The notes under the pieces: generated by a model
Told to the model about the DNA's origin: nothing
Database searches by the model: none
The model's input: the letters and a program-made list of their open reading frames with translations, nothing else
Program-made: the position numbers and the translations under genes
Assembly (NCBI GenBank): GCA_944331945.1
Contig: CALVJC010000101.1
Coordinates: 1-7,287 of the forward strand
Direction: 5' to 3'
Length of the DNA stretch: 7,287 nt
Source: an uncultured Bacilli bacterium
Lineage (GTDB): Bacteria; Bacillota_I; Bacilli_A; RF39; UBA660
Shown: in pieces, positions 1 through 6,179 of the stretch
How positions within the stretch are numbered: position 1 is the first letter of the stretch
Layout: each line of letters starts with the position of its first letter

Positions 1-52
1 TCGCTTCTGGTTGATCACCACTGGGCTTAAATTTTGAAACTAACTGAAACAT
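1..52 (-). CDS. uvrB: UvrB, excinuclease ABC subunit B (N-terminal 17 codons only)
   Basis: Only the start of this gene is in the window, and it runs off the left edge. The visible protein begins MFQLVSKFKPSGDQPEA, which matches the highly conserved UvrB N-terminus (typically F-x-L-V-S-x-[FY]-x-P-x-G-D-Q-P-x-A). This segment leads into the first helicase domain, with Q15-P16 near the Q-motif that contacts the adenine of ATP. UvrB is the cytoplasmic DNA-damage-verifying helicase of nucleotide excision repair; UvrA loads it and it recruits UvrC. The ATG at 52-50 is preceded by AAAGGAGGGG, with GGAGG six bases from the start, so the start is secure. It follows the ftsE-ftsX-peptidase operon but has its own promoter and lies beyond a terminator. 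uvrB near ftsEX is a recurrent arrangement in Bacillota. The identification rests on 17 residues, but these are very distinctive. Confidence 0.9.
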   Translation of the reverse strand, partial: MFQLVSKFKPSGDQPEA

Positions 53-82
53 AATACCCCTCCTTTAAATACCTAGCACCTT

Positions 83-111
83 ATTCTAACACGAAAGCCA
101 TAACAAAACAA
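83..111 (-). promoter_or_regulatory. Proximal uvrB promoter
   Basis: On the minus strand there is a -10 box TAGAAT (88-83, 5/6 to consensus) preceded by TGT, an extended -10, and a weak -35 TTGTTT (111-106) at exactly 17 bases spacing. The predicted start near 76 gives a leader of about 24 bases that contains the strong uvrB Shine-Dalgarno site. No GAAC-N4-GTTC LexA box of the Bacillus type is visible around it, although uvrB belongs to the SOS regulon in many Bacillota. Assignment is by consensus matching only. Confidence 0.6.
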
Positions 112-199
112 GAAGTGCCCAAAATACCTAAAATTATTTTTTCCTTTTAAGAAAGAAAAAATTTTGCATACTCTTCATTTAAATCTTAAAAATCATTTA

Positions 200-238
200 A
201 TGTTACAATAAATACCCTTCTCTTATTTATTGTAACAT
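200..238. repeat. Perfect 15-bp inverted repeat upstream of uvrB (possible operator)
   Basis: ATGTTACAATAAATA at 200-214 is repeated exactly as its reverse complement at 224-238, separated by nine bases (215-223). It lies in the 273-base gap between the peptidase gene and uvrB, downstream of the peptidase terminator. The arms are AT-rich and neither side has a T-run, so it is not a typical intrinsic terminator. The minus-strand copy nearer the peptidase contains TGTTACAAT, an extended -10 sequence, so the repeat could be an operator flanking a transcription start in its spacer. It does not match the LexA, Fur/PerR or CcpA consensus sites that I know. The rest of the 53-325 gap shows only AT-rich sequence, including a poor imperfect hairpin at about 131-165. 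Confidence 0.6.
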
Positions 239-257
239 AACAGCCAACTCCACTGAA
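229..257 (-). promoter_or_regulatory. Possible distal promoter of uvrB
   Basis: On the minus strand TACAAT (234-229) is preceded by TGT, giving an extended -10. TTCAGT (257-252, 3/6 to the -35 consensus) lies 17 bases upstream. The -10 falls inside the right-hand arm of the 15-bp inverted repeat, and the predicted start, near 222, falls in its spacer. A transcript from here would give uvrB a leader of about 170 bases. The weak -35 makes this tentative; the repeat geometry is the main reason to list it. Confidence 0.35.
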
Positions 258-293
258 TAAAAACTATGTAAAGGGGAAAATTATAATGACAAC

Positions 294-323
294 AAAAAAA
301 GACTCATGCAAAAACATGAATCT
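294..323 (-). terminator. Intrinsic terminator of the ftsE-ftsX-peptidase operon
   Basis: Read on the minus strand, AGATTCATG (323-315) and CATGAGTCT (308-300) form a 9-bp stem with one G-U pair and a six-base loop. A run of T follows (299-294). The hairpin starts two bases after the peptidase stop codon (328-326). It separates the cell-division operon from uvrB. There is no T-run on the other side, so it acts in one direction only. Confidence 0.85.
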
Positions 324-325
324 CT

Positions 326-1516
326 TTACCGATCATACCACCAAACTCGTAAAGCTGATGGGAAACTAACATATTGCCTTGGATTAATTGTACTCTCTTG
401 ATATTCTGCCCAGGTACATCCTCCTCCACGATTCCAATCACAAGTAGTAATTTCCAGATGTAAATGTGCTCCAAAAGAATATCCGGTATTACCCATCCGA
501 CCAATAACAGTATTAGGGGTAACAATATCACCTTCATTAACATACCAAGCAGACAAATGGGCATAAGTAGAATAAAGATAAGTTCCATTAACATTATGTC
601 TGATTTTTAACACCAAGGCTCCCGCACTATCATAGTATTTTTTGAAAACAACTCCTGTAGCGATAGGATAAATTTCAATGGTTTTATCCGTATTCGATAA
701 ATCCATACCAAGATGTCCTGCATTCATCCAGTTTTGGGTAACATAACCACTTTGCATTGGCCTATAAAATCCACTAACCGAAGGAGGTAAAACCGTACTA
801 CCATTACCAGAAGAAGCATGTTCACGATCATAACGCACTTGGCAAGCATAAATATCTTCATTCGCTCCACAACCTAAACCTTGATAATATTCAAGATTCG
901 CCTTGGCTTCTTTTAGCTGCTCTTCCACCGCTGGCATGGCCTCTCGAATAGCTTGACTTTCTGCATTAATTTTCGCTTGTTCATTCTCAAGTTCTGTCGT
1001 TAATGTTTCAAGCTCCCCTTGTTTTTGATTAAGTTCTTCTTTTTTAGCTTTATTTTGTTCTACTAACTGCGTCAACTCTTCCATTACTTGATTATTATAT
1101 TCCGTAAGTTGTTCTACAATGGCCATCCGATAAACCATATCTGTAATATCGGTCGCTCCAAAAATATATTCCATGTAAGCATTTTCCCCTTCACTGATTT
1201 GCAAGTATTGGAAAAGCTCTTTACTTTGCTGACTTTTTTGCTCAATTTCTTGATTAGAAGCAGCAATTTCATCTTCCAAAACAGCCATTTCATTTTCTAA
1301 AGAAGAAATTTGACTTTGAATATTTTCAATATTCGCTTGAATTTGAGCGACTTCTTGATCATTTAAATCAATTTGATTCTGTTTATCTTCGAGATCTTGC
1401 GTAAATTGTTCTACTTCTGCTTCAAACTCACTGATTGTTTTCGCTTGAACCGTAAAAGGAGAAAATAAAACAACAAAAACAAAGATACCACTAAATAATA
1501 TTTTAATTTTCTTCAT
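326..1516 (-). CDS. Secreted coiled-coil M23 (LytM-type) peptidoglycan endopeptidase, likely FtsEX partner
   Basis: This is a predicted secreted cell-wall hydrolase of 396 residues. It begins with a signal peptide (KK at 2-3, hydrophobic 6-22, cleavage after VQA at about 25). A Q/E-rich coiled coil follows at about 28-212, interrupted near 105-130. A linker at about 213-248 leads to a C-terminal M23 domain at about 250-385. The zinc ligands H268 and D272 (HLGMD) and H353 (HLH, 351-353) and the catalytic H320 (YAH) and H351 are all present, with the usual GNTGYSFGAHLHLE context. In M23 enzymes these residues cleave peptide cross-bridges of murein. The layout resembles EnvC, but unlike EnvC the active site is intact, so it is probably an enzyme rather than only an amidase activator. 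PcsB and CwlO fill the same role with other catalytic domains. Four cysteines (216, 225, 359, 367) may form two disulfides. The gene starts one base after the ftsX stop, with GAAGGTG as ribosome site. Confidence 0.9.
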   Translation of the reverse strand: MKKIKILFSGIFVFVVLFSPFTVQAKTISEFEAEVEQFTQDLEDKQNQIDLNDQEVAQIQANIENIQSQISSLENEMAVLEDEIAASNQEIEQKSQQSKELFQYLQISEGENAYMEYIFGATDITDMVYRMAIVEQLTEYNNQVMEELTQLVEQNKAKKEELNQKQGELETLTTELENEQAKINAESQAIREAMPAVEEQLKEAKANLEYYQGLGCGANEDIYACQVRYDREHASSGNGSTVLPPSVSGFYRPMQSGYVTQNWMNAGHLGMDLSNTDKTIEIYPIATGVVFKKYYDSAGALVLKIRHNVNGTYLYSTYAHLSAWYVNEGDIVTPNTVIGRMGNTGYSFGAHLHLEITTCDWNRGGGCTWAEYQESTINPRQYVSFPSALRVWWYDR

Positions 1517-1517
1517 A

Positions 1518-2417
1518 TCACACCTTCAAATACTTTCTGACTGCAGAACTTGATCCAATCATACCAACAAGCATACCAATAACCACAACAATACCAGATA
1601 CCATATAAATAAATGGCTCAGGTGGAATTAACTGAATAAGTTGGCTATATAAATATCCATCAAAATGATTATATAAAGCTACATAACCAAAGCAAAGAGC
1701 AAGAACTGGAATAATAGAACCAAGAAGTCCTAAGATCATTCCTTCCACAATAAATGGCGTTTTGATGGTAAAATTGCTCGCTCCAACAAGTCGCATAATT
1801 GATATTTCTCTTTTCCGAGAAAAGATAGTAAGTTTTATTGTATTAATAATCAAGAATACCGTTACAAGGACAAGAGCAATAACCATACCATAAGAAACTT
1901 TTTGCGCTGTTTCAAAAGCTTGAATTAAGTTATCAACCATTCCTTCCCCATAACGAACCACACTAACATGTTCTATTTTTTCAATCGCTTCCGCAGTAGC
2001 AGAAATTTCTTCTACTTCTTTGACCTTTACTTGAAAAGTATCCTTCAAAGGATTATCCTCATCTCCCCAAGTACTCATAACCTCATTAAAAATATCACTT
2101 TCTTGTTGCATTTGCTCTTTAATCGAATCTTTATTCTGGTAAGTAATACTATCGACATTATCAAGTTCTCGCAACTGTTCTTGAACATTTCTTACCTGCT
2201 CTTCGGTTGTATCATTATTGAGAAAAACAACAATAGTAAGATCTTTTTCCATCTCTTTTGTGAAGTTTTGCACATTAAAAGAAATCAAAATAGAAATAGC
2301 TACAATCAACAGAGTAATCGTAATACAAGAAATAGAAGCTAACGAAAGACTGAAGTTACGAAATACACTTTTGAAAGCATCTCGAATACTTCGCCCTAAC
2401 ATACGAAATCCTTTCAT
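1518..2417 (-). CDS. ftsX: Cell-division protein FtsX (ABC-type membrane subunit)
   Basis: FtsX is the membrane half of the FtsEX complex. It transmits ATP hydrolysis by FtsE across the membrane to activate a peptidoglycan hydrolase. The 299-residue length is normal. An amphipathic, basic N-terminus (1-20) precedes TM1 at about 24-48. A large extracellular domain follows at about 50-172, the usual site of contact with the hydrolase. The remaining membrane segments are TM2 at about 175-197, TM3 at about 222-248 and TM4 at about 269-289. The cytoplasmic motif RKREISIMRLVGAS (201-214) after TM2 is the hallmark of the FtsX/MacB family and contacts the ATPase. The start overlaps the ftsE stop in an ATGA, giving translational coupling, with AAGGAGG nine bases upstream. 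The peptidase gene starts one base after its TGA stop. It contains one cysteine in TM1 (C31) and one in TM3 (C242), both membrane-embedded. Confidence 0.95.
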   Translation of the reverse strand: MKGFRMLGRSIRDAFKSVFRNFSLSLASISCITITLLIVAISILISFNVQNFTKEMEKDLTIVVFLNNDTTEEQVRNVQEQLRELDNVDSITYQNKDSIKEQMQQESDIFNEVMSTWGDEDNPLKDTFQVKVKEVEEISATAEAIEKIEHVSVVRYGEGMVDNLIQAFETAQKVSYGMVIALVLVTVFLIINTIKLTIFSRKREISIMRLVGASNFTIKTPFIVEGMILGLLGSIIPVLALCFGYVALYNHFDGYLYSQLIQLIPPEPFIYMVSGIVVVIGMLVGMIGSSSAVRKYLKV

Positions 2418-3103
2418 TCTTCATAACCTCCTTGTTCTTCATGTTTAATTAACCGACCATCTTTTAAGACAATAACTTCTTTTTTCATGCGATTGACGAT
2501 CTCTTTATCGTGAGTTGCCATAATAACGGTAGTACCACAAGTTTTATTGATCTCATCCAAAACTTGCATAATTTCCATACTCATATCAGGATCCAAATTT
2601 CCAGTCGGCTCATCACAAAGAAGAAGTCGCGGTTCATTGACAATTGCCCGCGCAATCGCTACTCTCTGCTGTTCCCCACCAGATAATTGATCAGGATAAT
2701 TATGAATTTTATGCTTTAATCCAACCAATTCTAAAGCTCTTAATACTTTCTTTCTCGTTTCATCTCTTCGTGCCCCTAACGCTTCCATTGTAAATGCAAC
2801 ATTCTCATAAACGGTCAATTTAGGAAGCAACCGATAATCTTGAAAGACTATTCCAAGTTTTCTTCTTAATTTATAAACTTTTTTATTTCTTAATTTGGCA
2901 ACATTAACTCCTCCAACATAGATTTCTCCACTGGTTGGTTTTTCTTCACGATATAGCATTTTAATGAAAGTACTTTTTCCAGAACCAGACCCTCCGATAA
3001 CAAAAACAAAAGAGCCTTTTTTGATTGATAGTGTTAAATCATAAATTGCAGTAACACCATTTTTATATTGTTTACTAACGTTCTTAAGACGTATTAAATC
3101 CAT
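2414..3103 (-). CDS. ftsE: Cell-division ATP-binding protein FtsE
   Basis: FtsE is the cytoplasmic ATPase of FtsEX. The 229-residue protein is a single ABC domain with every motif in place: Walker A GGSGSGKST (37-45), Q-loop Q88 (VFQDYRLL), signature LSGGEQQ (140-146), Walker B LLLCDEP (160-166) and switch histidine H198 (MATHD). The VFQDYRLLPKLTVYENVAF segment and DEPTGNLDP are typical of FtsE rather than of generic transporters, and the adjacent ftsX confirms it. Walker A starts GGSGS where many homologues have GPSGA, a conservative difference. The ATG at 3103 has AAGGTGAT six bases upstream and lies behind a good extended -10 promoter. It is the first gene of the operon ftsE-ftsX-peptidase and is separate from the yitT genes upstream. 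Confidence 0.96.
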   Translation of the reverse strand: MDLIRLKNVSKQYKNGVTAIYDLTLSIKKGSFVFVIGGSGSGKSTFIKMLYREEKPTSGEIYVGGVNVAKLRNKKVYKLRRKLGIVFQDYRLLPKLTVYENVAFTMEALGARRDETRKKVLRALELVGLKHKIHNYPDQLSGGEQQRVAIARAIVNEPRLLLCDEPTGNLDPDMSMEIMQVLDEINKTCGTTVIMATHDKEIVNRMKKEVIVLKDGRLIKHEEQGGYEE

Positions 3104-3127
3104 TCTATCATCACCTTATTCAAAGCC

Positions 3128-3157
3128 ATTATAACATAAGTCGACATATTTTGAGAA
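3128..3157 (-). promoter_or_regulatory. Promoter of ftsE-ftsX-peptidase operon
   Basis: A perfect -10 TATAAT (3133-3128) is preceded by TGT, giving an extended -10. TTCTCA (3157-3152, 4/6) lies 18 bases upstream as the -35. The predicted start near 3121 gives an 18-base leader containing the Shine-Dalgarno site. An imperfect palindrome, AGAACCGATTCT at 3154-3165, overlaps the -35. It might be an operator but matches no site I recognise. Confidence 0.75.
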
Positions 3158-3192
3158 CCGATTCTTAACAATTTACAAAAATTTCCTAAAAC

Positions 3193-3218
3193 AAAAAAAG
3201 ACTTAACGTCCTCCTTTT
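3193..3218 (-). terminator. Weak terminator-like hairpin at the end of the yitT pair
   Basis: On the minus strand the last codons of the second yitT gene (AAAAGGAGGAC, 3218-3208) can pair with GTCTTTTTTT (3202-3193) around a five-base loop that includes part of the stop codon. A T-rich tail follows. Only three pairs are strong and several are G-U, so it may terminate inefficiently and let some transcription reach ftsE. The pairing consumes most of the T-run, a further weakness. Confidence 0.3.
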
Positions 3219-4036
3219 ACTTCATAAGCATCACAAGCAACAAAGAAAGCCTGTGGATCAATCATTTTTATTCCTTCTGTCACTTGAAAATATTCGCGAC
3301 TAGGAATAACAGCAAGTAACATATCCTGTTTTTTTTCTAAAAAAGCCCCTTTTACTTTAAAAATAGTAACCGAATGATGCAATGTCTCAATAATATATTT
3401 TCGAACCTTCTCTTCTTTCGTAGTCAAAATATAAAAAGCCTTATTTCGTGAAACACCCAAAATAATACGATCCATAATCATACTACTAATGAAAATAACC
3501 ACAAGAGAATAAAGAACCATGGAAAAACCAAAAGAAAGTCCTCCAAGCACTACCACAATAGAATTTAAAACCAAAGTACTTTTTCCTAAAGAAAGATGAA
3601 AATAACGATGAAAAATTTGACTTAAAATATTCAGGCCACCATTACTAAATCCTACTTTATACATAAATCCATTCGTAATACCTAATAAAATACCAACCAA
3701 AATAGACATCAAAATAAAATCTGTCGTATCAATGGTAAGATATTGAGGTAAGGATGAAGTAATCTCTACAAAAAAGGGATAAAGAAAAGTAGCCAACAAG
3801 GATGCGACCGTCTGTTCTTTTTTTAAGAAAAAGAAACTAAGAATTAATAAAAAAGCAGAACAAACAAACAATAAAATAGAAGGGGAAATATTCCAAAAAT
3901 AATTAATAACAATAACAACCCCATTTAATCCTCCAGTCACTAAATGGGTAGGATACAAGAAGAGATTAAAAACAATCGCAGAACAAAATAAACTAACAAT
4001 AAGAACCGTATACCGATAAAGCAAATGTTTCTTCAT
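3203..4036 (-). CDS. YitT-family membrane protein with C-terminal DUF2179 domain (second tandem copy)
   Basis: This multipass protein has the YitT layout: about five or six hydrophobic segments in residues 8-190, then a soluble C-terminal DUF2179 domain at about 198-275 (KAFYIL ... AVIPSREYF ... IDPQAFFVACDAYEV). The family has no established substrate. It is clearly a paralogue of the gene directly upstream, since length, segment order and the ends of both proteins (IDPxAFFV...DAY.V.GG) agree. The first glycine motif has drifted (VTGGLNGV, 33-40, against VAGGVSGL), as has the second (VGFSNGGLNIL against AGFTTGGTDIL). I chose ATG 4036 (277 residues, MKKHLLYRY), one base after the upstream stop and behind GGTGGTG. 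A start at 4066 would overlap the upstream gene by 29 bases and has no ribosome site. The pair probably works together, perhaps as a heteromer; this is inference. Confidence 0.85.
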   Translation of the reverse strand: MKKHLLYRYTVLIVSLFCSAIVFNLFLYPTHLVTGGLNGVVIVINYFWNISPSILLFVCSAFLLILSFFFLKKEQTVASLLATFLYPFFVEITSSLPQYLTIDTTDFILMSILVGILLGITNGFMYKVGFSNGGLNILSQIFHRYFHLSLGKSTLVLNSIVVVLGGLSFGFSMVLYSLVVIFISSMIMDRIILGVSRNKAFYILTTKEEKVRKYIIETLHHSVTIFKVKGAFLEKKQDMLLAVIPSREYFQVTEGIKMIDPQAFFVACDAYEVKGGR

Positions 4037-4037
4037 C

Positions 4038-4916
4038 TCATTCACCACCAAACACTTGATAAGCATCCGTTACGACAAAAAAAGCATGAGGATCAATTTC
4101 ATGAATACCTTCTTTTAGTTTATAGTATTCTTTAGTTGGTATCACTGTAAGTAAAACTTCCTGATTGGACTGTTCATATCCACCCTTTGCCTGAAACTCT
4201 GTCACTCCATGTTTCAATTCTTTCAAGACAAAATCTTTTACTTTTTGATCTTTCTCTGTAATAATATAGAACGCTTTTGAATCAGAAATACCAAGCAATA
4301 CCCGATCCGTTGCAAAAGAAACTAAATATAGAACAATTAAAGCATACATCAACCGATTAAAGCCAAAAACAAAGAACCCAGATAAAACAATTAAACCATC
4401 CGTAAATAAAATGGCATTCCCCATACTAATATGAAGTCTTCGAGAAACAATCATATTCAAAATATCCGTTCCACCCGTCGTAAAACCGGCTTTAAAAATA
4501 AGACCCGCTCCTATGCCTTGCAATAATCCTCCAAAAACAGCAACTAAAATTAATTCACTCTGTTGAAAGCTAATATAAGTGGATAAATTCTGTGTTAAAT
4601 TAACAAAAATAGGAAAAAGGATAGAACCAAAGACAGTCATTTTCGTCGTTTCTTTTCCCAAAAAGAAGTAAGATAAAACCAGCAAAAACAAGTTAGCAAT
4701 TAAAATAAAAGCAGAGGAATTGATTCCAAAAATATGTTTTAAAACAAGAGAAAGTCCTGAAACTCCTCCGGCGACAATATCATTGGGAGAATAGAAAAGA
4801 TTAAAAGCAAGAGCCACTAAAAGGCAACCAAAAACAAATTGGGCATAACGTTTTACCTTTCCTTTCTGATAAATACTACTGATAATTTTACGATTTTTAT
4901 CCGTGAGTATTCCCAT
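4038..4916 (-). CDS. YitT-family membrane protein with C-terminal DUF2179 domain (first tandem copy)
   Basis: A 292-residue membrane protein of the YitT family, a group of unassigned function common in Bacillota. Hydrophobic segments lie at about 24-43, 46-62, 66-86, 93-110, 120-142 and 165-200. Two conserved glycine-rich motifs are present: VAGGVSGLSLVL (48-59) and FKAGFTTGGTDILNMI (141-156). A soluble DUF2179 domain fills about 214-290 and includes KAFYIITEKD, VIPTKEYYKL and IDPHAFFVVTDAYQV. This copy keeps the family-typical motifs better than its downstream paralogue. The ATG at 4916 has AGGAG six bases upstream, which fixes the start. The start lies 20 bases inside the end of prfB, so translation and transcription are probably coupled to prfB. 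It ends in TGA, so its own termination needs RF2. Confidence 0.88.
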   Translation of the reverse strand: MGILTDKNRKIISSIYQKGKVKRYAQFVFGCLLVALAFNLFYSPNDIVAGGVSGLSLVLKHIFGINSSAFILIANLFLLVLSYFFLGKETTKMTVFGSILFPIFVNLTQNLSTYISFQQSELILVAVFGGLLQGIGAGLIFKAGFTTGGTDILNMIVSRRLHISMGNAILFTDGLIVLSGFFVFGFNRLMYALIVLYLVSFATDRVLLGISDSKAFYIITEKDQKVKDFVLKELKHGVTEFQAKGGYEQSNQEVLLTVIPTKEYYKLKEGIHEIDPHAFFVVTDAYQVFGGE

Positions 4917-6013
4917 GACTTTCTCCTCTCAAATTACTTTCAATAAATAGATCCAAATCTCCATCTAAAACTGCTTTAACATTACTCGTTTCACATCCAG
5001 TCCGATGATCTTTTACCATAGAATAAGGATGCATCACATAACTACGAATCTGTGAACCAAATTCAATATTTCGTTGCTCTCCTTTCTCAGAAGCCAATTC
5101 TTGTTCCCTTTTTTGTTCTTCCAAAACATAAAGTTTACCTTTAAGTACTTTTAAAGCGGTCTCTTTATTTTGAATTTGACTTCTTTCATTCTGACAAGTA
5201 ACAACGATTCCTGTTGGCAGATGGGTAATACGAACAGCACTATCTGTCGTATTTACTCCTTGCCCTCCTGCTCCAGTCGATCGATAAACATCCACCCGAA
5301 TATCTTTCTCATCAATTTCTATTTCAATATTCTGATCAACTTCTGGCGTTACATCAACACTAGCAAAAGAAGTATGCCGTCGATTCGAAGAATCAAAGGG
5401 AGAAAGTCTCACCAAACGATGAACTCCCTTTTCCCCTTTTAAGTAACCATAAGCATAGTCCCCCTTTATTAAGAAAGTGACCGATTTAATTCCCGCTTCT
5501 TCTAAAGCTTGATAATCCAAAAGTTCCACTTTATAATTTTTCTTTTCAGCATAACGTAAATACATCCTATAAAGCATATCGGCCCAATCACAAGCTTCCG
5601 TTCCTCCCGCTCCTGAATGAATTTCCATAATAGCATTATTAGGATCATAAGAAGAAGAAAGCAATAACATTACACTTAAACTTTCATAATCTTGTTCTAA
5701 TTTAGAATAAGAAGAAGCAATGGAAGAAAATAATTCCCCATCATACTCTTCTTTTAACATTTCTAATAATTCCAAATTACTATTAGTTTGTCCTTTTAAA
5801 TCATTAATATTCTTTAAAATCTTATTTAATTGATTACATTCTTGAATCACTTCTTCTGCACGGTCCCGATTCTGCCAAAAATCAGGTTCTAGTTGTTCTT
5901 TTTCTAACTCCGCTTTTCTTTCTTCTTTCTTATCGCAGTCAAAGAGACCTCCATAAATCTAAAATATTTTGATCTAAATTCTCATATTTTCGTATTAGTT
6001 CATTCAATTCCAT
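4897..6013 (-). CDS. prfB: Peptide chain release factor 2 (RF2), expressed by programmed +1 frameshift
   Basis: RF2 recognises UGA and UAA stop codons in the ribosomal A site and triggers peptide release. The gene starts at ATG 6013 (AAGGAG eight bases upstream). It reads 24 codons (MELNELIRKYENL...LWRSL) and meets an in-frame TGA at 5941-5939. It continues in the +1 frame from GAC at 5940 to TAA at 4899-4897, giving 371 residues. The stop-recognition tripeptide SPF falls at 204-206 and the catalytic GGQ at 249-251. In E. coli RF2 they are at 205-207 and 250-252, so the frameshifted reading gives the right protein. The helical N-terminal domain includes LEPDFWQN just after the shift. The usual upstream neighbour secA is absent; a dehydrogenase lies there instead. 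The 3' end overlaps the first yitT gene by 20 bases. A plain reading from 5850 would miss 54 residues; that codon is GTG (Val) inside the gene. Confidence 0.96.
5938..5952 (-). promoter_or_regulatory. prfB: RF2 programmed +1 frameshift site
   Basis: On the minus strand the site reads GGAGGTCTCTTTGAC. It has an internal Shine-Dalgarno-like GGAGG, a three-base spacer TCT, the slippery codon CTT, the stop TGA and a following C. This matches the classic RF2 element (AGGGGG, three bases, CTT TGA C) in order and spacing. When RF2 is scarce, the ribosome pauses at the weak UGA-C context and slips from CUU to UUU, making more RF2. This is autoregulation. Confidence 0.95.
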
Positions 6014-6033
6014 TTCTATCGCTCCTTATACTT

Positions 6034-6062
6034 ATTGTATCAAAAGAAAATATTTATCACAA
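6034..6062 (-). promoter_or_regulatory. prfB promoter
   Basis: On the minus strand TACAAT (6039-6034, 5/6) is preceded by TGA, giving an extended -10. TTGTGA (6062-6057, 4/6) is placed 17 bases upstream. The predicted start near 6027 coincides with the Shine-Dalgarno site (AAGGAG), so the leader would be only about 14 bases. It likely drives prfB and the two yitT genes. Confidence 0.65.
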
Positions 6063-6094
6063 ATAAAATGTATAAATTACGAAAAAGAACATAC

Positions 6095-6146
6095 TCTATT
6101 AATGGGAAAGGTTCACCACTGTTTGTGAAGATTCCCATTATATAGA
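6095..6146 (+). other. Unexplained intergenic hairpin, candidate 5' part of a small plus-strand RNA
   Basis: The outer stem pairs 6095-6108 with 6132-6146, giving 14 pairs with one bulged T at 6141, including AATGGGAA against TTCCCATT. An inner stem TTCAC (6112-6116) pairs with GTGAA (6125-6129) around an eight-base loop. The two stems are separated by an internal loop, AGG on one side and GA on the other. Two bases later a terminator hairpin begins on the plus strand. There is no coding gene on that strand here. I recognise no known RNA family and see no convincing plus-strand promoter; TATAAA at 6071-6076 lacks a -35. It could also be part of an untranslated region or a mobile-element remnant. 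Confidence 0.4.
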
Positions 6147-6148
6147 TA

Positions 6149-6176
6149 ACACCTGCCAAATGGTAGGTGTCTTTTT
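6149..6176 (+). terminator. Intrinsic terminator on the plus strand
   Basis: ACACCTGCC (6149-6157) pairs with GGTAGGTGT (6162-6170) around AAAT, and CTTTTT follows. The seventh pair (6155/6164) is G-U in plus-strand RNA but would be a C/A mismatch in minus-strand RNA. The T-run is also only on the plus side. Both signs indicate that this hairpin serves a rightward transcript. Its end faces the dehydrogenase terminator (6180-6208), so the two converge. Confidence 0.7.
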
Positions 6177-6179
6177 ATG

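Noticed and set aside
129..180. A 14-codon frame (MKSMQNFFFLKRKK) in the uvrB leader, on the minus strand.
   Set aside because: It has no ribosome site and lies in AT-rich DNA. It would be transcribed only from the tentative distal promoter. Nothing indicates it is a leader peptide.
304..594. A 96-codon hydrophobic reading frame on the minus strand.
   Set aside because: It lies in another frame over the conserved M23 catalytic domain and runs across the terminator. It is a by-product of the AT-rich peptidase gene.
1088..2448. Plus-strand reading frames at 1088-1300, 1968-2342 and 2218-2448.
   Set aside because: They are antisense to the peptidase and ftsX genes, lack family features and are rich in N, I, F and S as expected for reversed AT-rich code. 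No plus-strand ribosome sites or promoters support them.
3152..3168. AGAACCGATTCT near the ftsE promoter as a LexA/SOS box.
   Set aside because: It lacks the GAAC-N4-GTTC half-site pair, since the second half reads ATTC. It is too imperfect to call an operator.
4037..4066. An upstream ATG for the second yitT gene at 4066, adding ten residues.
   Set aside because: It would overlap the first copy by 29 bases, has no Shine-Dalgarno site and adds residues with no match in the paralogue. ATG 4036 sits one base after the upstream stop.
6102..6128. An eight-codon frame MGKVHHCL inside the plus-strand hairpin, suggesting an attenuator peptide.
   Set aside because: There is no ribosome site and no gene downstream on that strand to regulate. 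The frame is explained by chance within the stem.
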